DNA of 64,000 nt from Hydractinia symbiolongicarpus (GCF_029227915.1 NC_079887.1:25047650-25111649); one strand, 5' to 3'. Positions 38,028-52,450 are shown, counted from the first letter of the stretch. A program made the numbers and translations. The notes: generated by a model from the letters alone, not told the origin.

Positions 38028-40263
38028 TAACGGTGTCAGTCCGTTTGAGTTTCAACGGTTGGGTCACATATTCGTACCAACATGTATTTAGCGATATTTA
38101 TCTGATATTACTAGTTTGCATCGCTTTTAACAGTGAAGCGATTGACTGTGGGACTTAATTGAACTAAATTCGGACCGTGACCTGATCAATGTCATAAATA
38201 ACACAAATGGACTCCAAAAAAAAAATTCTTCTTAATTTGACATGATTGCCGGAAATCAGCGATTACACTGGGCGCTGTGGTAGCGCTTCACTTAAAAAAA
38301 TTAGATAAATAAGTCGTTCTTTACTGTGGGACCAATCCTGTCCGTTATCACGAGCTGAAGAAATAGCGACAGTTTCAAAAACTACATTTCATTGACTTTC
38401 TAACGGTGTCAATCCGTTTGAGTTACAACGGTTGGGTCACATATTCGTACCAACATGTATTTAGCGATATTTTTCTGATATTACTAGGTTGTATGGCTTT
38501 TAACAGTGAAACCATTGACTGTGGGACGTAGTTGAACTGATTATGGACAGCGACCTTATAAATGTGAAAGTGAGACAATTTGACTCCAAGAAAAAAAATT
38601 CTTCTTAATTTGACGTGATTGCCGGAAATCAGCGATTACACTGGGCGCTGTGGTAGCGCTTCATTTAAAAATTTAGATAAATAAGTCGTTCTTTACTGTG
38701 GAACCAATCCTACCCGTTATCGCGCGCTGATAAAATAGCGACAGTTTCAAAAACTACATTTCATTGACTTTCGAACGGTGTCAATTCGTTTGGGTTACAA
38801 CGGTTGGGTCACATCTTCGTACCAACATGTATTTAGCGATATTTTTCTGATATTACTAGGTTGTATGGCTTTTAACAGTGAAACGATTGACTGTGGGACT
38901 TAATTGAACTAACTCTGGACTGTGACCTGATCAATGTGATAAATGACACAAATGGAGTCCAAGAAAAAACATTCTTCTTAATTTGACGTGATTGCCGAAA
39001 CTCAGCGATTACACTGGGCGCTGTGGTAGCGCTTCATTAAAAACTTTAGATAAATAAGTCGTTCTTTACTGTAGGACCAATCCTAACCGTTATCGTGCGA
39101 TGAAAAAATAGCGACAGTTTCAAATACTACATTTCATAGACTTTCTAACGGTGTCAGTCCGTTTGAGTTTCAACGGTTGGGTCACATATTCGTACCAACA
39201 TGTATTTAACGATATTTATCTGATATTACTAGTTTGCATCGCTTTTAATAGTGAAACGATTGACTGTGGGACTTAATTGAACTAAATTCAGACCGTGACC
39301 TGATCAATGTCATAAATAACACAAATGGACTCCAAAAAAAAAATTCTTCTTAATTTGACATGATTGCCGGAAGTCAGCGATTACACTGGGCGCTGTGGTA
39401 GCGCTTCACTTAAAAAAATTAGATAAATAAGTCGTTCTTTACTGTGGGACCAATCCTGTCCGTTATCACGAGCTGAAGAAATAGCGACAGTTTAAAAAAC
39501 TACATTTCATTGACTTTCTAACGGTGTCAATCCGTTTGAGTTACAACGGTTGGGTCACATATTCGTACCAACATGTATTTAGCGATATTTTTCTGATATT
39601 ACTAGGTTGTATGGCTTTTAACAGTGAAACCATTGACTGTGGGACGTAGTTGAACTGATTATGGACAGCGACCTTATAAATGTGAAAGTGAGACAATTTG
39701 ACTCCAAGAAAAAAAATTCTTCTTAATTTGACGTGATTGCCGGAAATCAGCGATTACACTGGGCGCTGTGGTAGCGCTTCATTTAAAAATTTAGATAAAT
39801 AAGTCGTTCTTTACTGTGGAACCAATCCTACCCGTTATCGCGCGCTGATAAAATAGCGACAGTTTCAAAAACTACATTTCATTGACTTTCGAACGGTGTC
39901 AATTCGTTTGGGTTACAACGGTTGGGTCACATCTTCGTACCAACATGTATTTAGCGATATTTTTCTGATATTACTAGGTTGTATGGCTTTTAACAGTGAA
40001 ACGATTGACTGTGGGACTTAATTGAACTAACTCTGGACTGTGACCTGATCAATGTGATAAATGACACAAATGGAGTCCAAGAAAAAACATTCTTCTTAAT
40101 TTGACGTGATTGCCGAAACTCAGCGATTACACTGGGCGCTGTGGTAGCGCTTCATTAAAAACTTTAGATAAATAAGTCGTTCTTTACTGTAGGACCAATC
40201 CTAACCGTTATCGTGCGATGAAAAAATAGCGACAGTTTCAAAAACTACATTTCATTGACTTTC
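38028..40263 (+). repeat. Trimer HOR T2 in superblock B, two copies (1118 bp)
   Basis: 38028-39145 and 39146-40263 correspond to each other and to 24250-26485. Both copies here share GACGTAGTTGAAC, a GTGGAACC head with GCTGATAAAATAG, and AATGGAGTCC. None of these is in the superblock A copies, so the two trimers were homogenised or multiplied separately in each superblock. Confidence 0.85.
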
Positions 40264-41677
40264 TAACGGTGTCAATCCGTTTTACTTACAACGGTTGGGT
40301 CACATATTCGTACCAACATGTATTTAGCGATATTTTTCTGATATTACTAGGTTGCATCGCTTTTAACAGTGAAACGATTGACTGTGGGACTTAATTGAAC
40401 TGATTATGGACTGTGACCTTATAAATGTGAAAGTGAGACAATTGGACTCCAAGAAATAACATTCTTCTTAATATGAAATGATTGCCGAAACTCAGCGATT
40501 ACACTGGGCGCTGTGGTAGCGCTTCATTTAAAAAATTAGATAAATAAGTCGTTCTTTACTGTGGGACCAATCCTACCCGTTATCGCACACTGAAAAAATA
40601 GCGACAGTTTTAAAAACTACATTTCATTGACTTTCTAACGGTGTCAATCCGTTTTACTTACAACGGTTGGGTCACATATTCGTACCAACATGTATTTAGC
40701 GATATTTTTCTGATATTACTAGGTTGCATCGCTTTTAACAGTGAAACGATTGACTGTGGGACTTAATTGAACTGATTATGGACTGTGACCTTATAAATGT
40801 AAAAGTGAGACAATTGAACTCCAAGAAATAACATTTTTCTTAATATGAAATGATTGCCGAAACTCAGCGATTACACTGGGTGCTGTGGTAGCGCTTCAAT
40901 TTAAAATTAAGATAAGAAAGTCATTTTTTACTGTGGGACCAATTCTAGCTGTTATCGCGCGCTTAAGAAATAGCGACAGTTTCAAAAACTACATTTCATT
41001 GACTTTCTAACGGTGTCAGTCCGTTTGAGTTTCAACGGTTGGGTCACATATTCGTACCAACATGTATTTAGCGATATTTATCTGATATTACTAGGTTGCA
41101 TCGCTTTTAACAGCGCAACGATTGACTGTGGGATTTAATTGAATTAACTTTGGACTGTGCCCTGATAAATGTGATAAATGAGACAATTGGACTTCAAGAA
41201 AAAACATTCTTCCAAATTTGACGTGATTGCCGGAAATCAGCGATTACACTGGGCGCTGTGGTAGCGCTTCATTTAAAAATTCAGATAAATAAGTCATTTC
41301 TTACTGTGGGACCAATACTAGCCGTTATCCCGCGATGAAGCAGTAGAGACAATTTCAAAAATACACTTCATTGACTTTCTAACGGTGTCAATCCGTTTGA
41401 GTTACAACGGTTGAGTCACATATTGGTACCAACATGTTTTTAGCGATATTTTTCTGATATTACTAGGTTGTATCGCTTTTAACAGTGCAACGATTGACTG
41501 TGGGATTTAATTGAACTAACTTTGGACTGTGCCCTGATAAATGTGATAAATGAGACAATTGGACTCCAAGAAAAAACATTCTTCCTAATTTGACGTGATT
41601 GCCGGAAATCAGCGATTACACTGGGCGCTGTGGTAGCGCTTCATTTAAAAATTCAGATAAATAAGTCATTTCTTACT

Positions 41678-43541
41678 GTGGGACCAATCCTAGCCGTTAT
41701 CCCGCGCTGAAGCAGTAGAGACAATTTCAAAAACTACACTTCATTGACTTTCTAACGGTGTCAATCCGTTTGAGTTACAACGGTTGGGTCACATATTGGT
41801 ACCAACATGTTTTTAGCGATATTTTTCTGATATTACTAGGTTGTATGGCTTTTAACAGTGAAACGACTGACTGTGGGACTTAATTGAACTAACTCTGGAC
41901 TGTGACCTGATCAATGTGATAAATGCACAAATGGACTCCAAGAAAAAACATTCTTCTTAATTTGACGTGATTGCCGGAAATCAGCGATTACACTAGGCGT
42001 TGTGGTAGCGCTTCATTTAAAAATTCAGATAAATAAGTCATTTCTTACTGTGGGACCAATCCTAGCCGTTATCCCGCGCTGAAGCAGTAGAGACAATTTC
42101 AAAAACTACACTTCATTTACTTTCTAACGGTGTCAATCCGTTTGAGTTACAACGGTTGGGTCACATATTCGTACCAACATGTATTTAGCGATATTTTTCT
42201 GATATTACTAGGTTGTGTGGACTTTTAACAGTGAAACGATTAACTGTGGTACTTAATTGAACTGATTATGGACTGTGACCTTATAAATGTGAAAGTCAGA
42301 CAATTGGACTCCAAGAAATAACATTCTTCTTAATTTGACATGATTGCCGAAACTCAGCGATTACACTGGGCTCTGTGGAAGCGCTTTATTTAAGAATTAT
42401 GATAAAAAAGTCATTGTTTTATTGTGGGACGAATCCTAGCCGTTATCGCGCGCTGAAGAAATAGCGACAGTTTCAAAAACTACATTTCATTGACTTCCTA
42501 ACGGTGTCAGTCCGTTTGAGTTACAACGGTTGGGTCACATATTCGTACCAACACGTATTTAGCGATATTTATCTGATGTTACTAGGTTGCATCGCTTTTA
42601 ACTATGAAACGATTGACTGTGGGACTTAATTGAGCTAACTTTGGACTGTCACCTGACAAATGTGATAAAGGAGACAATTGGACTCCAAGAAAAAACATTC
42701 TTGTTAATTTGACATGATTGCCTAAACTTGGCGATTACACTTGGCTCTGTGGTAGCGCTTCATTTAAGAATTATTATAAAAAAGTCATTTTTTATTGTGG
42801 GACCAATCCTAGCCATTATCGTGCGCTGAGGAAATAGCGACAGTTTCAAAAACTACATTTCATTGACTTTCTAACGGTGTTAATCCGTTTTACTTACAAC
42901 GGTTGGGTCACATATTCGTACTAACATGTATTTAGCGATATTTTTCTGATATTACTAGGTTGCATCGCTTTTAACAGTGCAACGATTGACTGTGGGATTT
43001 AATTGAACTAACTTTGGACTGTGCCTTGATAAATGTGATAAATGAGACAATTGCACTCCAAGAAAAAACATTCTTTCTAATTTGACGTGATTGCCGGAAA
43101 TCAGCGATTACACTGGGTGCTGTGGTAGCGCTTCATTTAAAAATTTAGATAAATAAGTCATTTCTTACTGTGGGACCAATCCTAGCCGTTATCCCGCGCT
43201 GAATCAGTAGAGACAGTTTCAAAAACTACATTTCATTGACTTTCGAACGGTGTCAATTCGTTTGGGTTACAACGGTTGGGTCACATCTTCGTACCAACAT
43301 GTATTTAGCGATATTTTTCTGATATTACTAGGTTGTATGGCTTTTAACAGTGAAACCATTGACTGTGGGACTTAATTGAACTGATTATGGACTGTGACCT
43401 TATAAATGTCAAAGTGAAACCATTGGACTCCAAGAAGTAACATTCTTCTTAATATGAAATGATTGCCGAAACTCAGCGATTACACTGGGCGCTGTGGTAG
43501 CGCTTTAATTAAAAATTAAGATAAAAAAGTCATTTTTTACT
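41678..43541 (+). repeat. Mosaic zone, five monomers without tandem HOR order
   Basis: Monomers at 41678, 42050, 42424, 42797 and 43170 combine modules in orders not repeated next to them. Two have ATTGTGGGAC heads, and two have unusual tails (ATTATGATAAAA, ATTATTATAAAA). The monomer at 43170 is a chimera of an ATCAGTAGAGAC head and a TTCGAACGG body. Some bases here are private, as expected of a less homogenised stretch. Confidence 0.65.
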
Positions 43542-45033
43542 GTGGAACCAATCCTAGCCGTTATTGCGCGCTGAAGACATAGCGACAGTTTCAAAAACTA
43601 CATTTCATTAACTTTCTAACGGTGACAGTTCGTTTGAGTTTCAACGGTTGGGTCACAAATTCGTACCAACATGTATTTAGCGATATTTATCTGATATTAC
43701 TAGGTTGCATCGCTTTTAAGAGTGAAACGATTGACTGTGGGACTTAATTGAACTAACTCTGGACTGTGACCTGATCAATGTGATAAATGACACAAATGGA
43801 CTCCAAGAAAAAACATTCTTCTTAATTTGACGTGATTGCCGGAAATCAGCGATTACACTAGGCGTTGTGGTAGCGCTTCATTTAAAAATTTAGATAAATG
43901 AGTCGTTCCTTACTGTGGGACCAATCCTATTCGTTATCGCAGGCTGAAGAAATAGCGACAGTTTCAAAAACAACACTGCATTGACTTTCTAACGGTGTCA
44001 ATCCGTTTGAGTTACAACGGTTGGGTCACATATTCGTACCAACATGTATTTAGCGATATTTTTCTGATATTACTAGGTTGTGTGGACTTTTAACAGTGAA
44101 ACGATTGACTGTGGTACTTAATTGAACTGATTATGGACTGTGACCTGATGAATGTAAAAGTCAGACAATTGGACTCCAAGAAATAACATTCTTCTTAATT
44201 TGACATGATTGCCGAAACTCAGCGATTACAATGGGCTCTGTGGAAGCGCTTTATTTAAGAATTATGATAAAAAAGTCATTTTTTTATTGTGGGACCAATC
44301 CTAGCCGTTATCGCGCGCTGAAGACATAGCGACAGTTTCAAAAACTACATTTCATTAACTTTCTGACGGTGACAGTTTGTTTGAGTTTCAACGGTTGGGT
44401 CACAAATTCGTACCAACATGTATTTAGCGATATTTATCTGATATTACTAGGTTGCATCGCTTTTAACAGTGAAACGATTGACTGTGGGACTTAATTGAAC
44501 TAACTCTGGACTGTGACCTGATCAATGTGATAAATGACACAAATGGACTCCAAGAAAAAACATTCTTCTTAATTTGACGTGATTGCCGGAAATCAGCGAT
44601 TACACTAGGCGTTGTGGTAGCGCTTCATTTAAAAATTTAGATAAATGAGTCGTTCTTTACTGTGGGACCAATCCTATTCGTTATCGCGCGCGAAAGAAAT
44701 AGCGACAGTTTCAAAAACTACATTTCATTGACTTTCTAACGGTGTCAATCCGTTTGAGTTACAACGGTTGGGTCACATATTCGTACCAACATGTATTTAG
44801 CGATATTTTTCTGATATTACTAGGTTGTATGGCTTTTAACAGTGAAACCATTGACTGTGGGACTTAATTGAACTGATTATGGACTGCGACCTTAAAAATG
44901 TGAAAGTGAGACTATTGGCCTCCAAGAAAAAACATTTTTCTTAATTTGACGTGATTGCCGGAAATCAGCGATTAGACTGGTCGCTGTGGTAGCGCTTCAA
45001 GTAAAAATTAGGATAAAAAAGTCATTTTTTACT
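43542..45033 (+). repeat. Tandem dimer around 43542 and 44289 (747 bp)
   Basis: Heads with GCTGAAGACATAG, GGTGACAGTT bodies and an AGGCGTTGTGG tail at 43542 recur at 44289. They are followed by CTATTCG-headed monomers at 43915 and 44662. The correspondence fades at about 44720. Confidence 0.7.
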
Positions 45034-47266
45034 GTGGGACCCAACCTAGCCGTTATCGCGCGCTGAAGAAATAGCGACAGTCTCAAAAACTACATTTCAT
45101 TGACATTCTAACGGTGTCAGTCCGTTTGAGTTTCAACAGTTGGGTCACATATTCGTACCAACATGCGTTTAGCGATATTTATCTGATTTTACTAGGTTGT
45201 GTAGCTTTCAACAGTAGAACCATTGACTGTGGGACTTAATTGAACTGATTATGGACTGCGACCTTATAAATGTGAAAGTGAGACAATTGGACTCCAAGAA
45301 AAAAAATTCTTCTTAATTTGACGTGATTGCCGGAAATCAGCGATTACACCGGGCGCTGTGGTAGCGCTTCATTTAAAAATTTAGATAAATAAGTCGTTCT
45401 TTACTGTGGGACCAATCCTACCCGTTATCGCGCGCTGAAAAAATAGCGACAGTTTTGAAAACTGCATTTCATTGACTTCCTAACGGTGTCAATCCGTTTT
45501 AGTCACAGCGGTTGGGTCACATATTCGTACCAACATGTATTTAGCGATATTTTTCTGATATTACTAGGTTGTATGGCTTTTAACAGTGAAACCATTGACT
45601 GTGGGACTTAATTGAACTGATTATGGACTATGACCTTATAAATGTGAAAGTGAGACAATTGGACTCCAAGAAATAACATTCTTCTTAATATGAAATGATT
45701 GCCGAAACTCAGCGATTACACTGGGCGATGTGGTAGCGCTTCAATTTAAAATTAAGTTAAAAAAGTCGTTTTTACTGTGGGACCAATCCTGTCCGTTATC
45801 GCGCGCTGAAGAAATAGCGACAGTTTCAAAAACTACATTTCATTGACTTTCTAACGGTGTCAATCCGTTTGAGTTACAACGGTTGGGTCACATGTTCGTA
45901 CCAACATGTATTTAGCGATATTTTTCTGATATTACTAGGTTGTATGGCTTTTAACAGTGAAACCATTGACTGTGGGACTTAATTGAACTGATAATGGACT
46001 GCGACCTTATGAATGTGAAAGTGAGACAATTGGACTCCAAGAAAAAACATTCTTCTTAATTTGACGTGATTGCAGGAAATCAGCGATTACACTGGTCGCT
46101 GTGGTAGCGCTTCAAATAAAAATTAGGATAAAAAAGTCATTTCTTACTGTGGGACCAAACCTAGCCGTTATCGCGCGCTGAAGAAATAGCGACAGTTTGA
46201 AAAACTACATTTCATTGACTTTCTAACGGTGTCAGTCCGTTTGAGTTTCAACAGCTGGGTCACATATTCGTACCAACATGTATTTAGCGATATTTATCTG
46301 ATATTACTAGGTTGTATGGCTTCTAACAGTGAAACCATTGACTGTGGGACTTAATTGAACTGATTATGGACTGCGACCTGATCAATGTTATAAATGACTC
46401 AAATGGACTATAAGAAAAAATATTCTTCTTAATTTGACGTGATTGCCGGAAATCAGCGATTACACTGGGCGCTGTGGTAGCGCTACATTTAAAAATTTAG
46501 ATATATAAGTCGTTCTTTATTGTGGGACCAATCCTACCCGTTATCGCGCGCTGAAGAAATAGCGACAGTTTCAAAAACTACATTTCATTGACTTTCTAAC
46601 GGTGCCAATCCGTTTTACTTACAACTGTTGGGTCACATATTCGTACTAACATGTATTTAGCGATATTTTTCTGATATTACTAGGTTGTATGGCTTTTAAC
46701 AGTGAAACCATTGACTGTGGGACTTAATTGAACTGATTATGGACTGTGACCTTATAAATGTGAAAGTGAGACAATTGGATTCCAAGAAATAACATTCTTC
46801 TTAATATGAAATGATTGCCGAATCTCAGCGATTACACTGGGCGCTGTGGTAGCGCTTTAATTTAAAATTAAGATAAAAAAGTCATTTTTTACTGTGGGAC
46901 CAATCCTAGCCGTTATCGCGCGCTGAAGAAATAGCGACAGTTTCAAAAACTACATTTCATTGACTTTCTAACGGTGTCAGTCCGTTTGATTTTCAACGGT
47001 TGGGTTACATATTCGTAACAACATGTATTTAGCGATAATTATCTGATATTACTAGTTTGCATCGTTTTTAACAGTGAAACGATTGACTGTGGGACTTAAT
47101 TGAACTTAATTTGGACCCTGACCTGATCAATGTCATAAATGACACAAATGGACTCCAAGAAAAAAATTCTACTTAATTTGACATGATTGCCGGAAATCAG
47201 CGATTACACTGGGCGCTGTGGTAGCGCTTCACTTAAAAAAAATAGATAAATAAGTCGTTCTCTACT
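45034..47266 (+). repeat. Monomers 45034-46894, mixed order
   Basis: Six ordinary monomers. Two private features are CGATGTGGTAGCGC with the shortened linker AAAGTCGTTTTTACTG at 45721-45776 and a TTTTGAAAAC variant at 45452. The ACCGGGCGCTG tail of 45034 recalls monomers near 2612 and 2984, so this run shares ancestry with the left end of the window. No gene is seen. Confidence 0.6.
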
Positions 47267-49290
47267 GTGGGACCAATCCTGTCCGTTATCGCGCGCTGAA
47301 GAAATAGCGACAGTTTCAAAAACTACATTTCATTGACTTTCTAACGGTGTCAATCCGTTTGAGTTACAACGGTTTGATCACATATTCGTACTAACATGTA
47401 TTTAGCGATATTTTTCTGATATTACTAGGTTGTATGGCTTTTAACAGTGAAACCATTGACTGTGGGACTTAATTGAACTGATTATGGACTGCGACCTTAT
47501 AAATGTGAAAGTGAGACAATTGGACTCCAAGAATAAAAATTCTTTTTAATTTGACGTGATTGCCGGAAATCAGCGATTACACTGGGCGCTGTGGTAGCGC
47601 TTCATTTAAAAATTTAGATAAATAAGTCGTTCTTTACTGTGGGACCAATCCTACCCGTTATCGCGCGTGAAAAAATAGCGACAGTTTTAAAAACTACATT
47701 TCATTGACTTTCTAACGGTGTCAATTCGTTTGGGTTACAACGGTTGGGTCACATCTTCGTACCAACATGTATTTAGCGATATTTTTCTGATATTACTACG
47801 TTGTATGGCTTTTAACAGTGAAACCATTGACTGTGGGACTTAATTGAACTGATTATGGACTGTGACCTTATAAATGTGAAAGTGAGACAATTGGACTCCA
47901 AGAAATAACATTCTTCTTAATATGAAATGATTGCCGAAACTCAGCGATTACACTGGGCGCTGTGGTAGCGCTTCATTAAAAAGTTTAGATAAATAAGTCG
48001 TTCTTTACTGTGGGACAAATCCTACCTGCTTTCGCGCGCTGAAAAAATAGCGACAGTTTCAAAAACTACATTTCATTAACTTTCTAACGGTGACAGATCG
48101 TTTGAGTTTCAACGGTTGGGTCACATATTGGTACCAACATGTATTTAGCGATATTTATGTGATATTACTAGGTTGCATCGCTTTTAACAGTGAAACCATT
48201 GACTGTGGGACTTAATTGAACTGATTATGGACTGTGCCCTCATTAATGTAAAAGTGAGACAATTGGACTCCAAGAAATAACATTCTTTTTAATTTGACGT
48301 GATTGCCGAAAATCAGCGATTACACTGGGCGCTGTGGTAGCGCTTCACTTAAAAAAATTAGATAAATAAGTCGTTCTTTACTGTGGGACCAATCCTGTCC
48401 GTTATCGCGCGCTGAAAAAATAGCGACAGTTTCAAAAACTACATTTCATTGACTTTCTAACGGTGTCAATCCGTTTGAGTTACAACGGTTGGGTCACATA
48501 TTCGTACTAACATGTATTTAGCGATATTTTTCTGATATTACTAGGTTGTATGGCTTTTAACAGTGAAACCATTGACTGTGGGACTTAATTGAACTGATTA
48601 TGGACTGCGACCTTATAAATGTGAAAGTGAGACAATTGGACTCCAAGAATAAAAATTCTTTTTAATTTGACGTGATTGCCGGAAATCAGCGATTACACTG
48701 GGCGCTGTGGTAGCGCTTCATTTAAAAATTTAGATAAATAAGTCGTTCTTTACTGTGGGACCAATCCTACCCGTTATCGCGCGCTGAAAAAATAGCGACA
48801 GTTTCAAAAACTACATTTCATTGACTTTCTAACGGTGTCAAGTCGTTTGGGGTACAACGGTTGGGTCACATCTTCGTACCAACATGTATTTAGCGATATT
48901 TTTCTGATATTACTACATTGTATGACTTTTAACAGTGAAACCATTTACTGTGGGACTTAATTGAACTGATTATGGACTGTGACCTTATAAATGTGAAAGT
49001 GAGACAATTGGACTCCAAGAAATAACATTCTTCTTAATATGAAATGATTGCCGAAACTCAGCGATTACACTGGGCGCTGTGGTAGCGCTTCATTAAAAAG
49101 TTTAGAAAAATAAGGGTTCTTTACTATGGGACCAATCCTACCTGCTTTCGCGCGCTGAAAAAATAGCGACAGTTTCAAAAACTACATTTCATTAACTTTC
49201 TAACGGTGACAGATCGTTTGAGTTTCAACGGTTGGGTCACATATTGGTACCAACATGTATTTAGCGATATTTATCTGATATTACTAGGTT
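47267..49290 (+). repeat. Trimer HOR T4, two copies (1116 bp)
   Basis: Monomers 47267, 47639, 48010 correspond to 48383, 48755, 49126. Marks are the GTCCG head with GTACTAACATG, GAATAAAAATTC, the ATCTTCG body, and the unusual CTACCTGCTTTCGCG head with GGTGACAGATCG. The copies separate in the middle of the third monomer. Confidence 0.8.
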
Positions 49291-49869
49291 GCATCGCTTT
49301 TAACAGTGAAACGATTGACTGTGGGACTTAATTGAACTAACTCTGGACTGCGACCTGATCAATGTGATAAATGACACAAATGGACTCCAAGAAAAAACAT
49401 TATTATTAATTTCGCGTGATTGCCGGAAATCAGCGATTACACTGGGCGTTGTGGTAGCGCTTCATTTAAAAATTTAGATAAATGAGTCGTTCTTTACTGT
49501 GGGACCAATCCTATTCGTTATCGCACGCTGAGGAAATAGCGACAGTTTCAAAAACTACACTTCATTGACTTTCTAACGGTGTCAATCCGTTTGAGTTACA
49601 ACGGTTGGGTCACATCTTCGTACCAACATGTATTTAGCGATATTTTTCTGATATTACTACGTTGTATGGCTTTTAACAGTGAAACCATTGACTGTGGGAC
49701 TTAATTGAACTGATTATGGACTGTGACCTTATAAATGTGAAAGTGAGACAATTGGACTCCAAGAAATAACATTCTTCTTAATATGAAATGATTGCCGAAA
49801 CTCAGCGATTACACTGGGCGCTGTGGTAGCGCTTCATTAAAAATTTAGATAAATAAGTCGTTCTTTACT

Positions 49870-52450
49870 GTGGGACAAATCCTACCTGCTTTCGCGCGCT
49901 GAAAAAATAGCGACAGTTTCAAAAACTACATTTCATTAACTTTCTAACGGTGACAGATCGTTTGAGTTTCAACGGTTGGGTCACATATTAGTACCAACAT
50001 GTATTTAGCGATATTTATCTGATATTACTAGGTTGCATCGCTTTTAACAGTGAAACGATTGACTGTGGGACTTAATTGAACTAACTCTGGACTGCAACCT
50101 GATCAATGTGATAAATGACACAAATGGACTCCAAGAAAAGAAATTATTATTAATTTGGCGTGATTGCCGGAAATCAGCGATTACACTGGTCGCTGTGGTA
50201 GCGCTTCAAATAAAAATTAGGATAAAAAAGTCATTTTTTAATGTGGGACCAAATCTAGCCGTTATCGCGCGCTGAAGAAATAGCGACAGTTTCAAAAACT
50301 ACATTTCATTGACTTTTTAACGGTGTCAGTCTGTTTGAGTTTCAACGGTTGGGTCACATATTCGTACCAACATGTATTTAGCGATATTTATCTGATATTA
50401 CTAGTTTGCATCGCTTTTAACAGTGAAACCATTGACTGTGGGACTTAATTGAACTGATTATGGACTGTGCCCTCATAAATGTAAAAGTGAGACAATTGGA
50501 CTCCAAGAAATAACATTCTTTTTAATTTGACGTGATTGCCGAAAATCAGCGATTACACTGGGCGCTGTGGTAGCGCTTCACTTAAAAAAATTAGATAAAT
50601 AAGTCGTTCTTTACTGTGGGACCAATCCTGTCCGTTATCGCGCGCTGAAGAAATAGCGACAGTTTCAAAAACTACATTTCATTGACTTTCTAACGGTGTC
50701 AATCCGTTTGAGTTACAACGGTTGGGTCACATATTCGTACTAACATGTATTTAGCGATATTTTTCTGATATTACTAGGTTGTATGGCTTTTAACAGTGAA
50801 ACCATTGACTGTGGGACTTAATTGAACTGATTATAGACTGCGACCTTATAAATGTGAAAGTGAGACAATTGGACTCAAAGAATAAAAATTCTTTTTAATT
50901 TGACGTGATTGCCGAAACTCAGCGATTACACTGGGCGCTGTGGTAGCGCTTCAATTTAAAATTAAGATAAAAAAGTCATTTTTTACTGTGGGACCAATCC
51001 TAGCTGTTATCGCGCGCTTTAGAAATAGCGACAGTTTCAAAAACTACATTTCATTGACTTTCTAGCGGTGTCAGTCTGTTTGAGTTTCAACGGTTGTGTC
51101 ACATATTCCTACCAACATGTATTTAGCGATATTTTTCTGATATTACTAGGTTGTATGGCTTTTAACAGTGAAACCATTGACTGTGGGACTTAATTGAACT
51201 GATTATGGACTGTGACCTTATAAATGTGAAAGTGAGACAATTGGACTCCAAGAAATAACATTCTTCTTAATATGAAATGATTGCCGAAACTCAGCGATTA
51301 CACTGGGCGCTGTGGTAGCGCTTCATTAAAAAGTTTAGATAAATAAGTCGTTCTTTACTGTGGGACAAATCCTACCTGCTTTCGCGCGCTGAAAAAATAG
51401 CGACAGTTTCAAAAACTACATTTCATTAACTTTCTAACGGTGACAGATCGTTTGAGTTTCAACGGTTGGGTCACATATTGGTACCAACATGTATTTAGCG
51501 ATATTTATCTGATATTACTAGGTTGCATCGCTTTTAACAGTGAAACGATTGACTGTGGGACTTAATTGAACTAACTCTGGACTGCAACCTGATCAATGTG
51601 ATAAATGACACAAATGGACTCCAAGAAAAAAAATTATTCTTAATTTGGCGTGATTGCCGGAAATCATCGATTACACTGGTCGCTGTGGTAGCGCTTCAAA
51701 TAAAAATTAGGATAAAAAAGTCATTTTTTAATGTGGGACCAAATCTAGCCGTTATCGCGCGCTGAAGAAATAGCGACAGTTTCAAGAACTACATTTCATT
51801 GACTTTTTAACGGTGTCAGTCTGTTTGAGTTTCAACGGTTGGGTCACATATTCGTACCAACATGTATTTAGCGATATTTATCTGATATTACTAGTTTGCA
51901 TCGCTTTTAACAGTGAAACCATTGACTGTGGGACTTAATTGAACTGATTATGGACTGTGCCCTCATAAATGTAAAAGTGAGACAATTGGACTCCAAGAAA
52001 TAACATTCTTTTTAATTTGACGTGATTGCCGAAAATCAGCGATTACACTGGGCGCTGTGGTAGCGCTTCACTTAAAAAAATTAGATAAATAAGTCGTTCT
52101 TTACTGTGGGACCAATCCTGTCCGTTATCGCGCGCTGAAGAAATAGCGACAGTTTCAAAAACTACATTTCATTGACTTTCTAACGGTGTCAATCCGTTTG
52201 AGTTACAACGGTTGGGTCACATATTCGTACTAACATGTATTTAGCGATATTTTTCTGATATTACTAGGTTGTATGGCTTTTAACAGTGAAACCATTGACT
52301 GTGGGACTTAATTGAACTGATTATGGACTGCGACCTTATAAATGTGAAAGTGAGACAATTGGACTCCAAGAATAAAAATTTTTTTAATTTGACGTGATTG
52401 CCGGAAATCAGCGATTACACTGGTCGCTGTGGTAGCGCTTCATTTAAAAA
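49870..52450 (+). repeat. Tetramer HOR Q4, two copies (1490 bp)
   Basis: Monomers 49870, 50243, 50616 correspond to 51360, 51733, 52106 at exactly 1490 bp. Shared marks are the CTACCTGCTTTCGCG head, ATGTGGGACCAAATC, GTGCCCTCATAAATG and GTACTAACATG. The last two monomer types then repeat once more as a dimer (52477, 52850). Confidence 0.8.

Larger units (their letters stand above)
30549..41500 (+). repeat. Superblock B, about 13.78 kb after superblock A
   Basis: Repeats the order of superblock A with these changes: only one copy of the 1490 bp tetramer Q1 (31301-32790); an added monomer at 33488; a tandem tetramer at 34030-36800; an added run at 36837-37952 that resembles 32742-33859; then 37953-41500 in step with 24175-27725. 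Single-base differences from A are scattered throughout. Confidence 0.85.
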
